Source: Isoetes taiwanensis
Taxonomy: Eukaryota > Streptophyta > Lycopodiopsida > Isoetales > Isoetaceae
Length of the DNA: 64,000 nucleotides
NCBI GenBank assembly: GCA_021234155.1
Contig: JAJEKV010000041.1
Span: forward strand, 11,232,689-11,296,688
Direction of reading: 5' to 3'
This document shows, piece by piece, positions 12,261-24,079 of this stretch; position 1 is the stretch's first letter; each line of letters starts with the position of its first letter. The translations under genes were made by a program, and so were the position numbers. Below the pieces are notes generated by a model. That model saw only the letters and a program-made list of their open reading frames with translations, was not told the origin of the DNA and ran no database searches.

Positions 12261-15200
12261 CTATTAGTATTTTTGTTTAGGCTAAACCGCTACCAGATGA
12301 GGTGGCATAGTGTATGTCAAAGTATTTTAAACGAATAGGAAAAATTTCCTACTAGCCGTGGGATGAACAGGCACCTACAAATTAAATGGGATTTATCCTA
12401 GTAATAAAATCTTGGTTCTAAAATTTTCTTTGAATCTCAAAAATAAAAAGGATATTAAAAACAAATTTATAAAATTTCACAAAGAACAGCTTGATTTTCA
12501 GATAAATTGCAACAAAAATTAACATAAACGAAGCCATAATCCTTGCGGAAAATAACTGGCCAAGGACCCGATGAAACCCGGACCACAAAAGCGTAATTAG
12601 TTAAGGACCCATGAAACCAATCAAAACTCTAAAGGCCATCCATCGAAGGTCAAGAATCGAAGGATTGAATCATACATCGGACGGCTCAATTCTGGTTGAA
12701 ATTTCGGCCCCATTGCTCAAGATCCCATTTTTATTTAATCCAGCTTCTACTTGGCCACGACAAATAACCGGCCTAAGAAAGCTAATTTGGAGATGCTTGT
12801 TTTTTTAAAAAAATTGGCCTTTTCGACTTTTTTCGCTTCACCTTGATTAATAATTATTAGAGGTTAGGTAGCAAATAATAATTACCAGAGTGTAGGTTAG
12901 ACTTAGGTTAATTACAGCAAAGAAGGTAGTATAAGGTAATATAAGCTATAAGGAAATAATATACAAAGTAACCCTTTATAAAAAAAATCCTATAACTTTT
13001 TTATCCAAAAAACTTCTACACATAAAATACGAATCTGATAAATCTTTTATATCGCCGCTTTTTGATCACCGGTGATATCCTCGGCTTATATTTTCAAATA
13101 ACCTAAAAAAATCATTTTTGACCGAAATTTCGCGGAAGCTGCTAGGACTTTGCCATTAACGAGGGGTGGCATACTAGGAACCAAAATTACCCAAATTCCT
13201 CTATATATTTTGCAAAATTACCAAAATACCCCTTTAAAAAATGAGTGTACTTTTTGTGGTGCTTAATTTTTTGCTTTTCAAACTATGTTTTCGTTTTTTT
13301 GTAAGGAATATTCTAATACATACTAATAATGAGATAACCGAGTATATAAAATTACAGAATCTTCATTTCTATATAATATCTTCAACACTTTTTACACCAA
13401 AAAATTTGATCTTGCCTCCAACTTTTCTTGATATACAATAACAATTACTTTGAATAATTTAATTGGCACCTAAAAATCATTGCTAGTGTAGCATCCGTCA
13501 TCACGCTTTTGAATCACCTCCCTTGTTCTTTTTCTTCGATTATGTCCCAACACCTTTGTTGTAGACATAACACATGTGTTTGCAGTAGGAGAAATCTACT
13601 CCTTGCAATCATGTTTCATGAAATTCGACAACTACATCTTAGGTTTGTTCAATCTCAATTTGTAAATCCACTCGAGCCAAAGCCCTCGGATCAAGTGGAC
13701 ATCTTGAAGATATAACATCTTTCATTATCATCATCATGTAACCGGGTAGCGGAAACACCGAACCGCGGGAAGTACCGGGACCAAGCTTATGTTGTTTCAA
13801 ATATAAAATTTGAGAAAAATTCATCCCTCCTTTCTTGTTCCTTTTCGAAGCTTTCTTTATGAATCCACCTTCAGATCCCAAATTCCAAAATTAATGATAA
13901 AATGCCGTGTAAAAGACATTGTATATAAATCGCGGAAAGTTAATACAAACACCTTCGCTGATTATTCAATGGTTCAAGTTTTTGAAGAAATCTATCCACA
14001 CCAAGCAGTAGTCCATTGTTTGAAAAGTTTGAGATTTCGCCTCGAAATTTAGGTATTACCATTCACAACATCCATTGCAAGATCGCGGTTGTGTTTCTCT
14101 GCCCCTTCATACTTCGTTGACGGTGTATTTGCACCTCTAGTGTTCAAAAAGTGCTCGGGCCATATATACATACTTTCTCTCGACTCGCGAACTCGAGGAT
14201 GATCATGACTTTCGGCGTGAAAGGCCAACCTCGTGAAACCGATTATCCTCGGAAAGCAAGAATATATTTTGCATGCACCGGCTTATGCATTCGGGTTGTT
14301 CTCCCTTTACAAAATATACAATTAAGGGAACCATTGACCATAGATAGTTCTCCTATAAAATGGTGTGTTCCTTAAGGTTCCCTTCCATTGCGACCTCATT
14401 TTGGTTTCGCGTTCTGCAAACATGAGGATCCATGTTCCTGCTCCATTCCCCGACATGGGCTTCGAACTTTTTTTTTCACTTCTGGGCTCGAACTACAAGC
14501 ATTCATTATAAAACTCGCAAATGAGCCCAATTTACAGATCTTTCCGGACCTCTAGTGCCCAACTCTTCACTTACTATTGCTACCATTTGTGATCAAATAA
14601 TCAACATTCAATTCTCACTTATATTGGAATCTATAGATTTAGGAGAGTCCACGGATATGAGACATGCCGAGAACTCCATAATTTCTCGCATACTACCAAT
14701 AATTATAACATCGCGGAGCCAAATTCTCTATCAATCACATAAACTCCATCAACATTCATCTTCACAACGTATGTCAAAGAATCATCGTCACTTTAAAATT
14801 AATTTGTTGCAACATCACACTACCGGGGTTTGAAACCCAAAACATTGTGAAACCAGATTGTTACTCACAAGGCAAATACCATTGACATCAAATGGTAACT
14901 GTGATATTGCAGAGTTTGGCACGAGAAGTCATGCTAAGCGATCCATCCATTTTTCTCACTTATGCAAATTCCCTACGAAAACAATTCCCACCAAGTTGAT
15001 ACAAAGCAAGTTCAAGGACCGTTATTTTTTTAATACAAAGCATTCACGCGAAGATCGGTAATATACGTGACGCCAGAAAATAATAATGATCCTATAGTTT
15101 AGCATAATTTAAAGGAAATCACATTATAGATTACACGCTTTGTTATTTGAAAATAAAATCCGGCCACTTAGCAACGACCATTTAAATCTATATATATATA

Positions 15201-15690
15201 TCAATTGCTTTTGTTATGGTTTTGGGCTTTACTTATTTGTCGATGATATATATCCTTCTTACGAATGCTCGAGGTCGCCTTTGCTATCTTACATGTTAAA
15301 AGTAGTGTATCGAGGTCTATTAAGTAGTGTAAATGTTAAATTAGTGTAAACCATCATCCAATTAAATTGGGATTATGTCAACTCAAAAATCACGCCAACG
15401 CTATTGTCTTCTAGGGGTTTTGTTTTTTTTAATCTTTTTTTTGGACTTCAAAAAAATAACATAAGGTTGCGATTCACGTGTGACTTTTCATATGCGAATT
15501 GAAATATGCGAGAAATGAAAACAAGTTGCTAACATAGATGAGACAAATATTGCTTGCTCAATAGATGATAATATTAGGTTTGATAATAACAAATTGCATT
15601 ATTTGCGAGGCAATTCCGGACTTCGAAATTATCGATACATGGCACAAATATCATACAAAAATATCATATATTCCAATAAAACATTAAGGG
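12261..15690. other. Intergenic DNA, no gene recognised
   Basis: The span is AT-rich up to about 13500, then CAG/CTG-poor. Short open stretches exist on both strands (for example minus 13640-13880 and minus 14150-14400), but I could not link any to a family. A ~60 bp segment at 13165-13236 is repeated in inverted orientation at 36535-36612. A short TA-rich run lies at about 15188-15200. Confidence 0.45.
13165..13236 (+). repeat. Dispersed repeat copy (inverted partner at 36535)
   Basis: It contains ACCAAAATTACCCAAATTCC, CTATATATTTTGCAAAATTA, then CCAAAATACCCCTTT. The reverse complement of 36535-36612 reads the same with few changes: ACCAAAATTATT, then AAATTACCAAAATGCCTC, TATATTTTGCAAAAATTACC. 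It is probably a terminal or core segment of a transposon family. Confidence 0.55.
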
Positions 15691-15739
15691 ATCAATCCAT
15701 GTTTTCCACGTATTTAACAAGGTGTGGTTCCATGTCACC

Positions 15740-16403
15740 GTTCTATCGGTTAAGGTGCGAATCTAACACTTCACCCACCGTCATCCCCATAGCCAAATTA
15801 TGCATAATAGACACAAACTTCACCGAGGAAAATCATCGTCCCAAAGTTTTTGGATCGTAAGATGGTGGATTCGAACTTTGTGTTTGATTGTAGAAGCATT
15901 TGAAGCATCATCATCCACTATGATTATATCATCCTTATTCTCGATACCAAGTTAGGTCCATCATGTTACTCAAGTGTTTGATGAAGATAGGCTTTGTTGG
16001 ATCCTTGGGATTAGTGAACTTCACACATTTGTTACGATCCCAAAGGGTCAACCAATTTCTACGCATTTCCCCAGTGCCTCCAAAGTATCCTTGATGTTCC
16101 TTAGTTCCATGGATGACCAAATACCAACTTCGAAATAACCGAATGCCTCGTCTAGCATCTCTCCTTCAAGTGCGTGCGGATAGATCCACTTGGTGTTTGA
16201 TTCTCTTGGTGTCGATGAAACTGTTCTCTAGCCACTTTATTTTTCGGAAAAGTCTTGCAAAGGACTCCGTTTAGGTCGAACACCACAACCTTCTTAGAAG
16301 CGCCAATGGAAGCTGAAACATCAAACATGTATCCGGTCGACAAGATACGATAACACAAACAATACAAAACTGGCATGGCGTGATTTGAAATAGTCATAAC
16401 CAA
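15740..16403 (-). pseudogene. FCP1/NIF-type HAD phosphatase domain (frameshifted or error-containing)
   Basis: The minus strand encodes KKVVVFDLNGVLC (about 16240-16290), matching the catalytic motif I of the FCP1-like/NIF HAD family; the plant subfamily has DLNG(V/L) where classical FCP1 has DLDET. Further family motifs follow in the right order: FEVGIWSSM (about 16115-16140), NKCVKFTNPKDPTKPIFIKH (about 15975-16035), and DDIIIVDDD (about 15915-15940), the last resembling the third HAD acidic motif. The segment after motif I changes frame at least twice at CAG/CTG-like positions, so the gene may be intact in the organism. HAD enzymes of this class are usually phosphoserine phosphatases; retention of activity with Asn in motif I is not shown here. 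It may be the C-terminal part of the longer minus-strand locus reaching 20 kb. Confidence 0.7.
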
Positions 16404-18350
16404 AAGGCCCGGCGTGATTTAGTTTGACAACGAAAAATAATCAAAGCTTGCGGCTTGGCTTGCGATTTAATTCAAAGGTAATACAAATTAAATCCGGCGT
16501 GGCTATTTCGTGGGCAAGGCCATACCTATCATCTTCGGTTTATTTGCCGTCATCGGCGTCATTCTCCCCTCCGGGCCACCCTTAATCTTGGTCTTCTTCT
16601 GATTTGTTAGAATTGTTATTTTCTATTAGTTCATTGCGTCCTTCTGGCCCGACATTATTTTACTATTGATTTGGCAAACTGTGAATCACTAGAGCCGGCT
16701 TCGTTGCCTTCATTTTTGGTTTCCACTGTCAATTATTTCATTGTTAACGTGAATCTACTCTATTGTTGCTTGCATCACCGCCAATGTGGGCAAGGATATT
16801 CCCTAAGTTAGCCCGCCATCCACGGTACTTTGAGCAACCGGTTTAGCGGCTATTTGTTCATTCTTGCTTTCCTTATCGGTCGCAGTTACTAGTTCCCTCT
16901 CCGAACAGCGTCCACTTTCCGGTGGACAAGTCTACGAGACTTTTGATTCTGATGATTTCGGGTTGCCATAAGGGCCTTTAGGAGACTTGGCAAGCACATG
17001 CATGAGGAATGGTTCAAGAAAGTCTTTGGCCTGCTCATCACTCACAAAGCGGTGACATCTTCTTGCACCCATAAGAGCCTCTCGGGCAATATAACCTCAA
17101 CATGAAGCTCCAAGCGGGGTTGTATCAATTGGAGCAAATGCCTCGACGAGTAAAGCGACCATAGGCGGAAATCCATTTTTTATTTAAGGGGCCCTTCTCC
17201 TTAGTTTGTAGCTTCGTACTTGATTTCCCCACTTAGGAGGGGATCCTCATCCTCTTCCGACTCATCGATTACGGTGATCGATCAGGTATGAAAGAATATA
17301 GTTCTTAAGTGCGGATCATCTAGAAGAAAACATTCCCATGCACTTTGCTATTGTCACCCTTGGCCTTAGCAATATCATATTCCTCGTCGGCGGCATGGAT
17401 ATCATAATAAAGATCATGTGCCATCTTGGATTACGTTAGCGACTCATTATCCTTAACATCATATATTAGGCATCCCTCCCTAATAACTTTGAGGCACTCG
17501 GATCATGGCGGCCAGATGGTGCATCATGAGATGTGACTCACGAAGGACAAAGCGATGACAATAGTGAAGGACCTCTCGGTTGTCAATCCTATTTGGTAAA
17601 AAAACTCTTGTAGTCCTTGGTTCATGCCCATATCTCCTCTCCCACCCTCGCTGTCCAACACAAAGAGTGATATATATTTTAAGGCGAAGTTGAATCGGCA
17701 AAGAGACCTTTGTACCCAATGGGAGAATCTTGGGCCGGTGTAGGTCTTCTCGGTAATCTTCTTCACAAGGGGCCACTTTTCTTCTCAACTTCGGCCCGGT
17801 ACCTTAGGGGTAGAGTCTCCTTATGTTTTGTATTTTTAGCCTTCCAATTCTTTAGGAAGTCCTTTGACCCGAATACAAACTTCTTGATGTCATCATTCTT
17901 GACCTTGTATTTGTCCGGCAATCCAATTTCGGATAATGCCACATCCCAGATAGCCTTTGTAGCTTCGGCTCCTACGGTGACTTCATTGTCATTACATCCT
18001 TTACATATTTGCGGCACTCAGCGAAGGACATCCTATCCTTGGTGAAAGCACCCTTCTTGTATAAGACTTCCTTCTTTAAGCTTAGCGGTCTAAAACCCAA
18101 ATGGTCTCGTCGTCGTCTAGCCCACGAGTCTTTCTCATCTCTGTCACATTCAAGTCAAAGATGCTTACATCAACGGGGAGGCACCCTACCCATAGTATCT
18201 GGCGGCTTCCCTTGTGCATAAAGCGTCCGAATTCATTCCACTTGAGCCATCTTGCCTCCTTACAAAACACAATCTTATCTGAGTCTGTTGGTCGACGACC
18301 TACTTTGGATGAGCTTTTCGGAAGGATCTGCAATGTCATCACCACCTTTT
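16404..18350 (-). pseudogene. Unidentified coding-like region upstream of the HAD/NIF domain
   Basis: Long stretches of the minus strand read as ordinary protein with frame changes: VGRRPTDSDKIVFCKEARW and FDLNVTEMRKTRGLDDDETI (18080-18300), KDRMSFAECRKYVKDVMTMK (about 17990-18050), IWDVALSEIGLPDKYKVKND (about 17880-17960), and YISLFVLDSEGGRGDMGMNQ with LTTERSFTIVIALSFVSH (17520-17680). Below about 17000 the translation becomes hydrophilic and acidic (NELIENNNSNKSEEDQD, GGENDADDG; about 16550-16620), which looks like a linker before the HAD domain. I do not recognise the family. Frame changes are numerous and the block is CAG/CTG-poor, so I cannot separate decay from sequence error. One long gene ending in the HAD domain is my preferred reading, not proven. 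Confidence 0.4.
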
Positions 18351-18540
18351 TTTCTTTGATTTTCTTGCGGTCTTCTTCTTCTCACGTATAATTATGCTGC
18401 GCGAGTCGCTCCGGCGGCGGCTTGAATGCCTCGGGACTTTGACCATACATGCGGTGGGCAATGGGCGACCATATTCCTCCTTGTTGGCGTGGCGCGGTTG
18501 TTCCAACGTATGGTGCAATAATACGGACATTGAATCGATA

Positions 18541-18815
18541 TCATAGAATAGAAACGCCGGGCGGTGATTTGAATAAATTGATGAAAGAAAAATCGCGCTG
18601 GCGTGAAATGAATAAAGTTACTAATGCAATTCCGCCGGGCGTGCTTTCAAAATCAAACCAATTCGCCGGCGTGTTTCAAAATCAATCGAATTCACGCCCC
18701 GTGTGTTTTCAAATCAATTGGTTGACTTGAAAACGCTGGCGTGTCTTCGATGATTTCAAAAACATACTGGCGTGAATTGGTTTGATTTGAAACTGCACTG
18801 GCGTGAATACAATTT
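18541..18815. repeat. Degenerate short tandem repeat with CTGGCGTG core
   Basis: A core CTGGCGTG or CCGGGCGTG/CCGGCGTG followed by an A/T-rich GAATT or TTTCAAAATCAA spacer recurs about every 30-45 bp: near 18597, 18637, 18665, 18695 (CGCCCCGTG), 18736, 18768 and 18799. The variation is concentrated at the CTG of the core. It lies between two coding-like minus-strand segments and could be an intronic minisatellite. Confidence 0.55.
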
Positions 18816-18829
18816 ATGAAACCGAGGTT

Positions 18830-20000
18830 GATTACCTTTTGTATAGAAATGTCTTCCCATTTCATTCAAAGTTGCACTAATCTCGATAAATCTGCGGGTG
18901 AAGTATTGGCATCCAAGATCGACACCTCCTATCGCATAGTGATTGTAGAACACTTTTTGCTTTGTTTGTTTGTTACCTGCCGCGATGATGGCCTTTTTTG
19001 TGCCTCAGCGAGGAATCTGCCCGTCGATGATGACATATTTAATATCATCACTTGATAATAGCTCACGGGCGTTAGATCCCACCTGCGGCCGAGCTTGTTA
19101 GGATCATATCCCAAGGTAGCACATCCATTTGGCATAGGCATTTGACTGGATTACTAATCATGCTCACGAACAATCTCCATGGCATGTCTTTGGATCATAT
19201 CTCCGCTAACATAAATGGAGCTTGGTGAAACGGATGAGGGACTTCACATGGATCATAAAAGTTTCCTTAAGACCCAATGGATAATGGTCGGCGTACTTAT
19301 TGACTTGTTCATGGCCTCTAGGCTGCGCCACTCGTCTGTTCATTCTCAAAAGCGAAGCCTCCATGCCCGACAGCTGCGGGTTGAACATTCTTCCCTAGAT
19401 CTAGGACCCTTTTAGAAGCTTTCAAAGTCAGCTAATTCCCTAGCTTGCTGCAAATAGTGACTTGGTGTGGGTTTAGTGAACATGCCTCACGCAATTTGTA
19501 ACCCCTTGGCAAATAGATATTGGCGTGCTTTGCTACATTGGTTGGCCAACCATACTAAAAAACATGTCTCCACAGTTCACATCTGTCTTCATGAGCGTAT
19601 CCTTGTATGCGGTAGCTCTACGGTGAGTAAGTCGACGGCGGATCTTTCTTACATACGTGTAATCTCCAAAGAGCAATTTGCGTTGGTGTCATCCTCTTCC
19701 TCACAAGAGATTAGGATCCCTTGTTTGGCCATCTTATGCGCTTCCCTTTTTTCCTCGAGAAGAGAGTTAAGTCGAGCTTGCCATTTGTCTTGGCAAGGTC
19801 AGCGTACCACTTCGGCACCCTCGTCCATTTCCTCTTCGAGGCGGCGGGGTCGATTGGTTGCTATAAGAATCGGCCCTTCATCATCTAAGGTGAGATCATA
19901 TGGTGCGCATGCAGATGGATGCGCCCTTGCTTTCTTGGCGAGGGATTAGGAACCCGAATTAGTAGGGGTTTTCTTCCTCTTGAGCCTTTGCAAATGAAGA
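18830..20000 (-). pseudogene. Unidentified coding-like region, probable 5' part of the 16-20 kb minus-strand locus
   Basis: Minus-strand translations in changing frames look like protein: LAKKARAHPSACAPYDLTLD and NRPRRLEEEMDEGAE (19830-19950), ADLAKTNGKLDLTLFSRKKG (about 19740-19810), NVAKHANIYLPRGYKLREAC (about 19490-19550), GHEQVNKYADHYPLGLKETF (about 19260-19325), and YDPNKLGRRWDLTPVSYYQV (19050-19110). The plus strand has a 160-codon open frame across 19467-19949, but its composition (Ser/Arg/Cys-rich, no domain) suggests it is an antisense shadow. No family is recognised. The segment shares strand and style with 16.4-18.35 kb and may be the same gene, separated by an intron holding the CTGGCGTG repeat. 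Confidence 0.35.
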
Positions 20001-22760
20001 TGAGCACTTTTAGAGTACTTTTGAGAACAAGAGATCGCGCTTGGCGTGCATTTAAACCTAAATTAGTACAAATCCGCTTGGCGTGTTGGTATCTCTATTA
20101 TTGACCATGCTATGCGTTAATTTGAAACTAAATTATTTTGCATCCACATTTTAAGCTACATACCCTTCATGAATCCATATTTCACACTATTTAACCTCAT
20201 TGAACATTGCTATCTCCAAAGCTGTCTAACACCGCTATATTCTATATATAAAGCGAGCAAAATTATGTTCTGAGCGGACAATCGAGCATTAGCGATGTTA
20301 ATACTTAAAATTCATGCAAAGCATAATAACTCAAACTCATGCAAAGCATATTAAGTGAAAGGAAATATCTCAAATTCATGCAAGCATAATACTCTCCACC
20401 ACGATTGTGTGATACGTGGCAAATTAAATACCTTGAATAGGGTTACGTGTATTACGTGTATACGATCAGCGTCCTCTGAAACTTGAGAAGATAGGGTTTA
20501 GAATTCCTCTTTCCACCGCTTCCCTCGCCGTCCCGCCCGACCTCGATTCGCTTTTTAGAAGACATCTCGAGTAAGCCTAGTGCAGAAGTCGGAAGGTGGC
20601 TTTCGGATCTGGCCTTCATTTTGCTTTCGAAGAAATAGCTTTTTCTACATGCGAGAAATAGAAATTTGAATTTCAAGAAAACACAAAATCTTTGGGTTTG
20701 AAATATTCTTGACACATACAAATAATAATGGCGAAGAACCCGTCCGTAGAGCTTCTTTCATTAAGTTTTTAAAACCAATCCAAATTTATCGCCTAAGCGT
20801 AGTTAACCTAATCTTTCTTCTAATTGAATTTTCCCGCCCGGAGTTTCCATGCCTTGACTTCTCAAATCAACCCGGAGACTCAAATCAGCTTCTCAAGAAT
20901 GGCTCTGAATTGCGGTACTCATCTCATTCAATAGCTTGAACATTAATTTCCAATAGTAGGTGTCACGAATAGCAATTTTTCTGCAGTGTGTCGAAGATGA
21001 ATGTTTCATGTTAACTACAAATCAGAAAAGGAAAGTAGGATTATGCAAGATCGACTCCATCGATCCGTATGCTGTGTCATGGAATTCATTTCGGGGATAA
21101 GTATGTCGAGTTACAGTGATTGCTTAACTGCGCTATGGATGAAGCTTTACCTCATGAGACACCGGTGGGGGATACGGTTGGAGAAAGTGTTGGAACATTT
21201 GTTGCATGGCCAAGAAACCGCTTAAAAAGGTATGTAACATGTATTACATTGTAGAAATATAGAAGTAGACAAAATTTGTTGTATTCATTGGAAAAAGATT
21301 ACAATTGTATATAATGCGGATAAAGCTGGATAAACCGGACAAAATCCCGGACTCTTGTTTCAAGCCCGGTCTCTGAGTAGGCTGGGCTATCGATCTCCAT
21401 TTCCATTGGGGCATAGTGAATTCTTACGGTAAAACCCGGCAAAAAACCGGGCTCTAGCTCCACCACCCCCCACTTTGCTCCACCTCCACCTCCTGCTCCT
21501 CCTCTGCTCCACCTCCCTTTGCTCCATTGGTTGAACCTCCAATGCATCATTATAAGCGCCCTGCGGTAGTGGTTCCATTGGTTGAGCCATCTCCATTGCA
21601 TCATTATACCTTTGTGGTAGTGGTTAGATGTTGGGGCATCCGGGCATAGAGGCTAACCACTAAGCCTTGACTCCTCATTTTGAATCTCGAATCTGGCCGG
21701 ATGCGAGATTCACTCTCGATCAATGCATGTCTTGCATTCGAAGTGATTAGATAAGAGGGCGAACCTCGATGCGATTACAAGGGCCCCGAGAGATCTATCA
21801 TTGCCGGCATCTGCTTTTGCCATCATCATTACTTGATCCAAGTACTCGGGGGTTGCAAGGCCGGTGCTCCGGCCCGGCGGTGCTTTTGCTGCGGTTCAAC
21901 CGGACTGGAGATTGTTTTAAACTGGAGCTGGGCTGTGTGATTGCTGGCCCAAATGTAATTCCAATCCATCTTCGTCCTGTAGGGTGATTAATGTAACTGG
22001 CATCTATCAATAGGAAGTGGCCCGAATTATCGGTATTCACGCTGGCGTGTTATATTTCTTTATTTATAAACTTAGAAACTAAAGAACGCGCGTGTTTAGC
22101 GTAAAAGTTGAAAGTAGGGATACAATTGTTTGCCTTTCGGCATGTAAAAGCGCTATATAGGAAAAACTATACCGCTTCGGTGCATTCGATGCTAACCTGT
22201 GTAAATAATTGCACGGCCTTTATCTATTTACTTATCTATGCATACGGTTTTTTTTCTCCCTCCTATCTGAATGCGCCCGGCGTGTATTCATGTTGAAAAC
22301 TAAGGTTACCCTAAAACAAGCTTAGCGTGTTTCAAATATTATCTTTGATTTTTCTAATGCTTTCTACTACACATTCATAATAGAAACTTGCATGCAATAG
22401 CATGATTAATTGGGGAAAGAAACTCAAAATTTTTCGAAACAAAAAAGCGGATGAAGTTTATAAAAATTACGGTTTTCATAAACATCATCTGCTTCCTGCG
22501 CCCTCGAGCAAATGCAAAAGCTTGTCTTCTTGGATTTTTGAGATGCAACTTAAAACTAAATTCTTGAGTTAGTCTGGAAGGATTGAAGAGCGGAGGACTA
22601 TCTTGTGGTTTTAATTAGAGGCTTTTCGATTCATGAGACCTTAGTCCTCTGCTTTTGGTTTTAATTACGAGTCTCCAGGACTTCTGGATACTTTCTGAGA
22701 ACAAAGAGTCTTTTAGTAAGTTAAATTGCGAAACCAAACATCTAACATTGATGAATATAA
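20001..22760. other. Region without a supported gene; possible minus-strand first exon near 20.5 kb
   Basis: A short minus-strand open frame at about 20453-20610 (MSSKKRIEVGRDGEGSGG, basic) has a plausible start but no family match. The plus-strand piece ATATTCTATATATAAAGC (about 20238) is TATA-like. Copies of the GGCGTG motif occur at about 20042, 20088, 22042 and 22278. Nothing else is recognisable apart from the short tandem repeat at 21523-21622. Confidence 0.35.
21523..21622. repeat. Two-copy tandem repeat, about 50 bp
   Basis: TCCATTGGTTGAACCTCC followed by AATGCATCATTATAAGC and GGTAGTGG is repeated immediately as TCCATTGGTTGAGCCATC, TTGCATCATTATACC and GGTAGTGG. It is preceded by a C-rich (CTCCACCTCC-like) stretch at 21460-21520. 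Confidence 0.6.
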
Positions 22761-22769
22761 ATCGCTCAC

Positions 22770-22817
22770 CAAGATTTGGAATGGCGGATCAAAACGCGGA
22801 AAGCGCCGGCAAACCAT
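22770..22817 (-). CDS. Putative first coding exon downstream of promoter copy 1
   Basis: An ATG at 22817 (minus) lies about 50 bp downstream of a TATA-like box that is itself a near copy of the one before the gene at 24047. The exon would encode MVCRRFPRFDPPFQIL and end at a GTGAGC donor at 22764-22769. No domain can be seen in 16 codons. Downstream on the minus strand a stretch near 22480-22540 (KIQEDKLLHLLEGAG) could be a later exon. The start is chosen from promoter spacing alone. Confidence 0.3.
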
Positions 22818-22844
22818 GTATGAAGGAAGGAAGAAAATGTAGGA

Positions 22845-22940
22845 ACTTTGAGGCGTAAAATGGATTTATATAGGCACAATTAGAAAAAAGTTAAGCGTGA
22901 ATAATTGATTGCTTGAATGCTGCGCTTTGGCGTCTGGTCT
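22845..22940 (-). promoter_or_regulatory. Putative TATA promoter, copy 1 of a repeated module
   Basis: Minus-strand order: GCGTCTG-like reverse element (AGACGCCAAAGCGC), CAATCAATTATTCACGCTTA, CTAATTGTGCCTATATAAA, then TTTTACGCCTCAAAG. The same elements in the same order and similar spacing occur at 24080-24166 before another ATG. The TATA box is TATATAAA at about 22866-22873. Confidence 0.5.
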
Positions 22941-23588
22941 TCTTCATGAGACATGACATGTATATGGTATATATGGAGAATATTGCATTTCATGCAATAA
23001 ATTCTCCATGACATTTTATTCCATTTATTGCATTGAAAAATAGAATTTAGAAATTTTATATAGGCTACATTAAAAATGATTTTAAAGGCAAAATTATGAA
23101 GGCTAAAAATGACTTGTAAGGTTGGGGAATTGTTTTAGGTGGTATAGGAAAATTTCCTATAGTTCTTGTAATGAATCGGGAGATTTCTCATGTGGTTGAT
23201 TTATAGTGTTCCAGAGACTTTGTTGAGACAAAATTTGCAGATACAAAATTCTAGAGACAAAATTTTAGAGAAAAGACTTGGGAGCCAAAATAATTGGAGA
23301 ATCTGGTTTGATTTTATCCAAAAAAATTTATGTCTGAAAAAGCTTGTTTCAAAAGAAAACTTGTTTGAAGACAAAGTTTATGAAGAAAGCTGTTTGATTT
23401 CATTAAAAGCAGTTGTATGTCAGATGATGCCCGAAGGCTTGGAAAGCGATTGCGAAGGCTTTTCACACAATTCTGAGAAAAAAAAAATTGCGGGGCGTGT
23501 CCAAAACACGTAAGAATGGAAACAAAAATGGGCGCCGGGGATGCGCATCACTCTTCTTCCACGCGCAACAAAAAAGAAAGAAAAGGTG

Positions 23589-24047
23589 TTAGAAAAAGAA
23601 AGAAAGGTGCAAAAACAAAAAAAAAAAAAACAAAAAGAAATCACATGCAAACTCTGGTTCATCTCTTAACCACTCCAAAAATTGGTGGTGTCGACCTTCT
23701 TCCTCCTCCTCCTCCTCCTCCTCCTCCTCCTCCTCCTCCTCAGAGATTTCATTCTCCTTTTTTGGGGTCAAGCCAACCACGAAGCGAGGCGGTTTCATGC
23801 TCTTGGGAGGACATCTCCTCCTCTTCCTCCAACTCCTCCTCTTCCTCCTCTCCTCCTCTTGAGTCGGAGGAATCGAGGAGGAGCTCAACTCCAACTCCTC
23901 CTCTTCAAAATCGGCATCATCCTCGAGAATCGAATGGGAGGAGAATTGGGCAAGGAAATCGATGGCGGGGGAAGAGGGGTTCTTCAACCCGGCGTCTCTT
24001 TGTGAGACCTGGAGTTCTTCATGACTTGGCGAGGTGAGGCGCTTCAT
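23589..24047 (-). CDS. Acidic Glu-rich protein, start of an unidentified gene
   Basis: An open frame of about 150 codons starts at the ATG at 24047, about 55 bp downstream of a TATA box, beginning MKRLTSPSHEELQVSQRDAG. It carries FLAQFSSHSILEDDADFEEE, a basic patch (RRKRRSWRKRRRC), the phrase PPRFVVGLTPKKENEIS, then about 15 consecutive Glu encoded by a GAG microsatellite, and HHQFLEWLRDEPEFACDF before running into a poly-Phe stretch that is probably intron. It resembles the disordered, charged N-terminus of a nuclear protein; no family is recognised. The plus strand has equally long frames here (Ser/Pro or Leu runs), which are explained as the antisense of the microsatellite. Confidence 0.45.
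   Translation of the reverse strand: MKRLTSPSHEELQVSQRDAGLKNPSSPAIDFLAQFSSHSILEDDADFEEEELELSSSSIPPTQEEERRKRRSWRKRRRCPPKSMKPPRFVVGLTPKKENEISEEEEEEEEEEEEEEEGRHHQFLEWLRDEPEFACDFFLFFFFLFLHLSFFF
23699..23741. repeat. (TCC/GGA)n trinucleotide microsatellite
   Basis: About 14 uninterrupted TCC units. On the minus strand they encode a Glu run inside the acidic open frame, so length changes would be in frame. Looser TCC-rich sequence continues at 23815-23910. Confidence 0.9.
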
Positions 24048-24079
24048 GGCGGCGAAAAAAAATTGGGACGAGAATGGTC

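Noticed and set aside
13500-15061. hAT transposase on the minus strand
   Set aside because: Some short phrases looked Cys/His-rich (NCIFCKGRTTRMHK), but no BED finger spacing or dimerisation motif could be followed.
19467-19949. 160-codon plus-strand open frame
   Set aside because: The opposite strand reads as more typical protein through the same DNA; this frame is Ser/Arg/Cys-rich and featureless.
23516-24037. Plus-strand frames with Pro, Ser or Leu runs
   Set aside because: They are the antisense of the (TCC/GGA) microsatellite within the minus-strand acidic frame that has the promoter.
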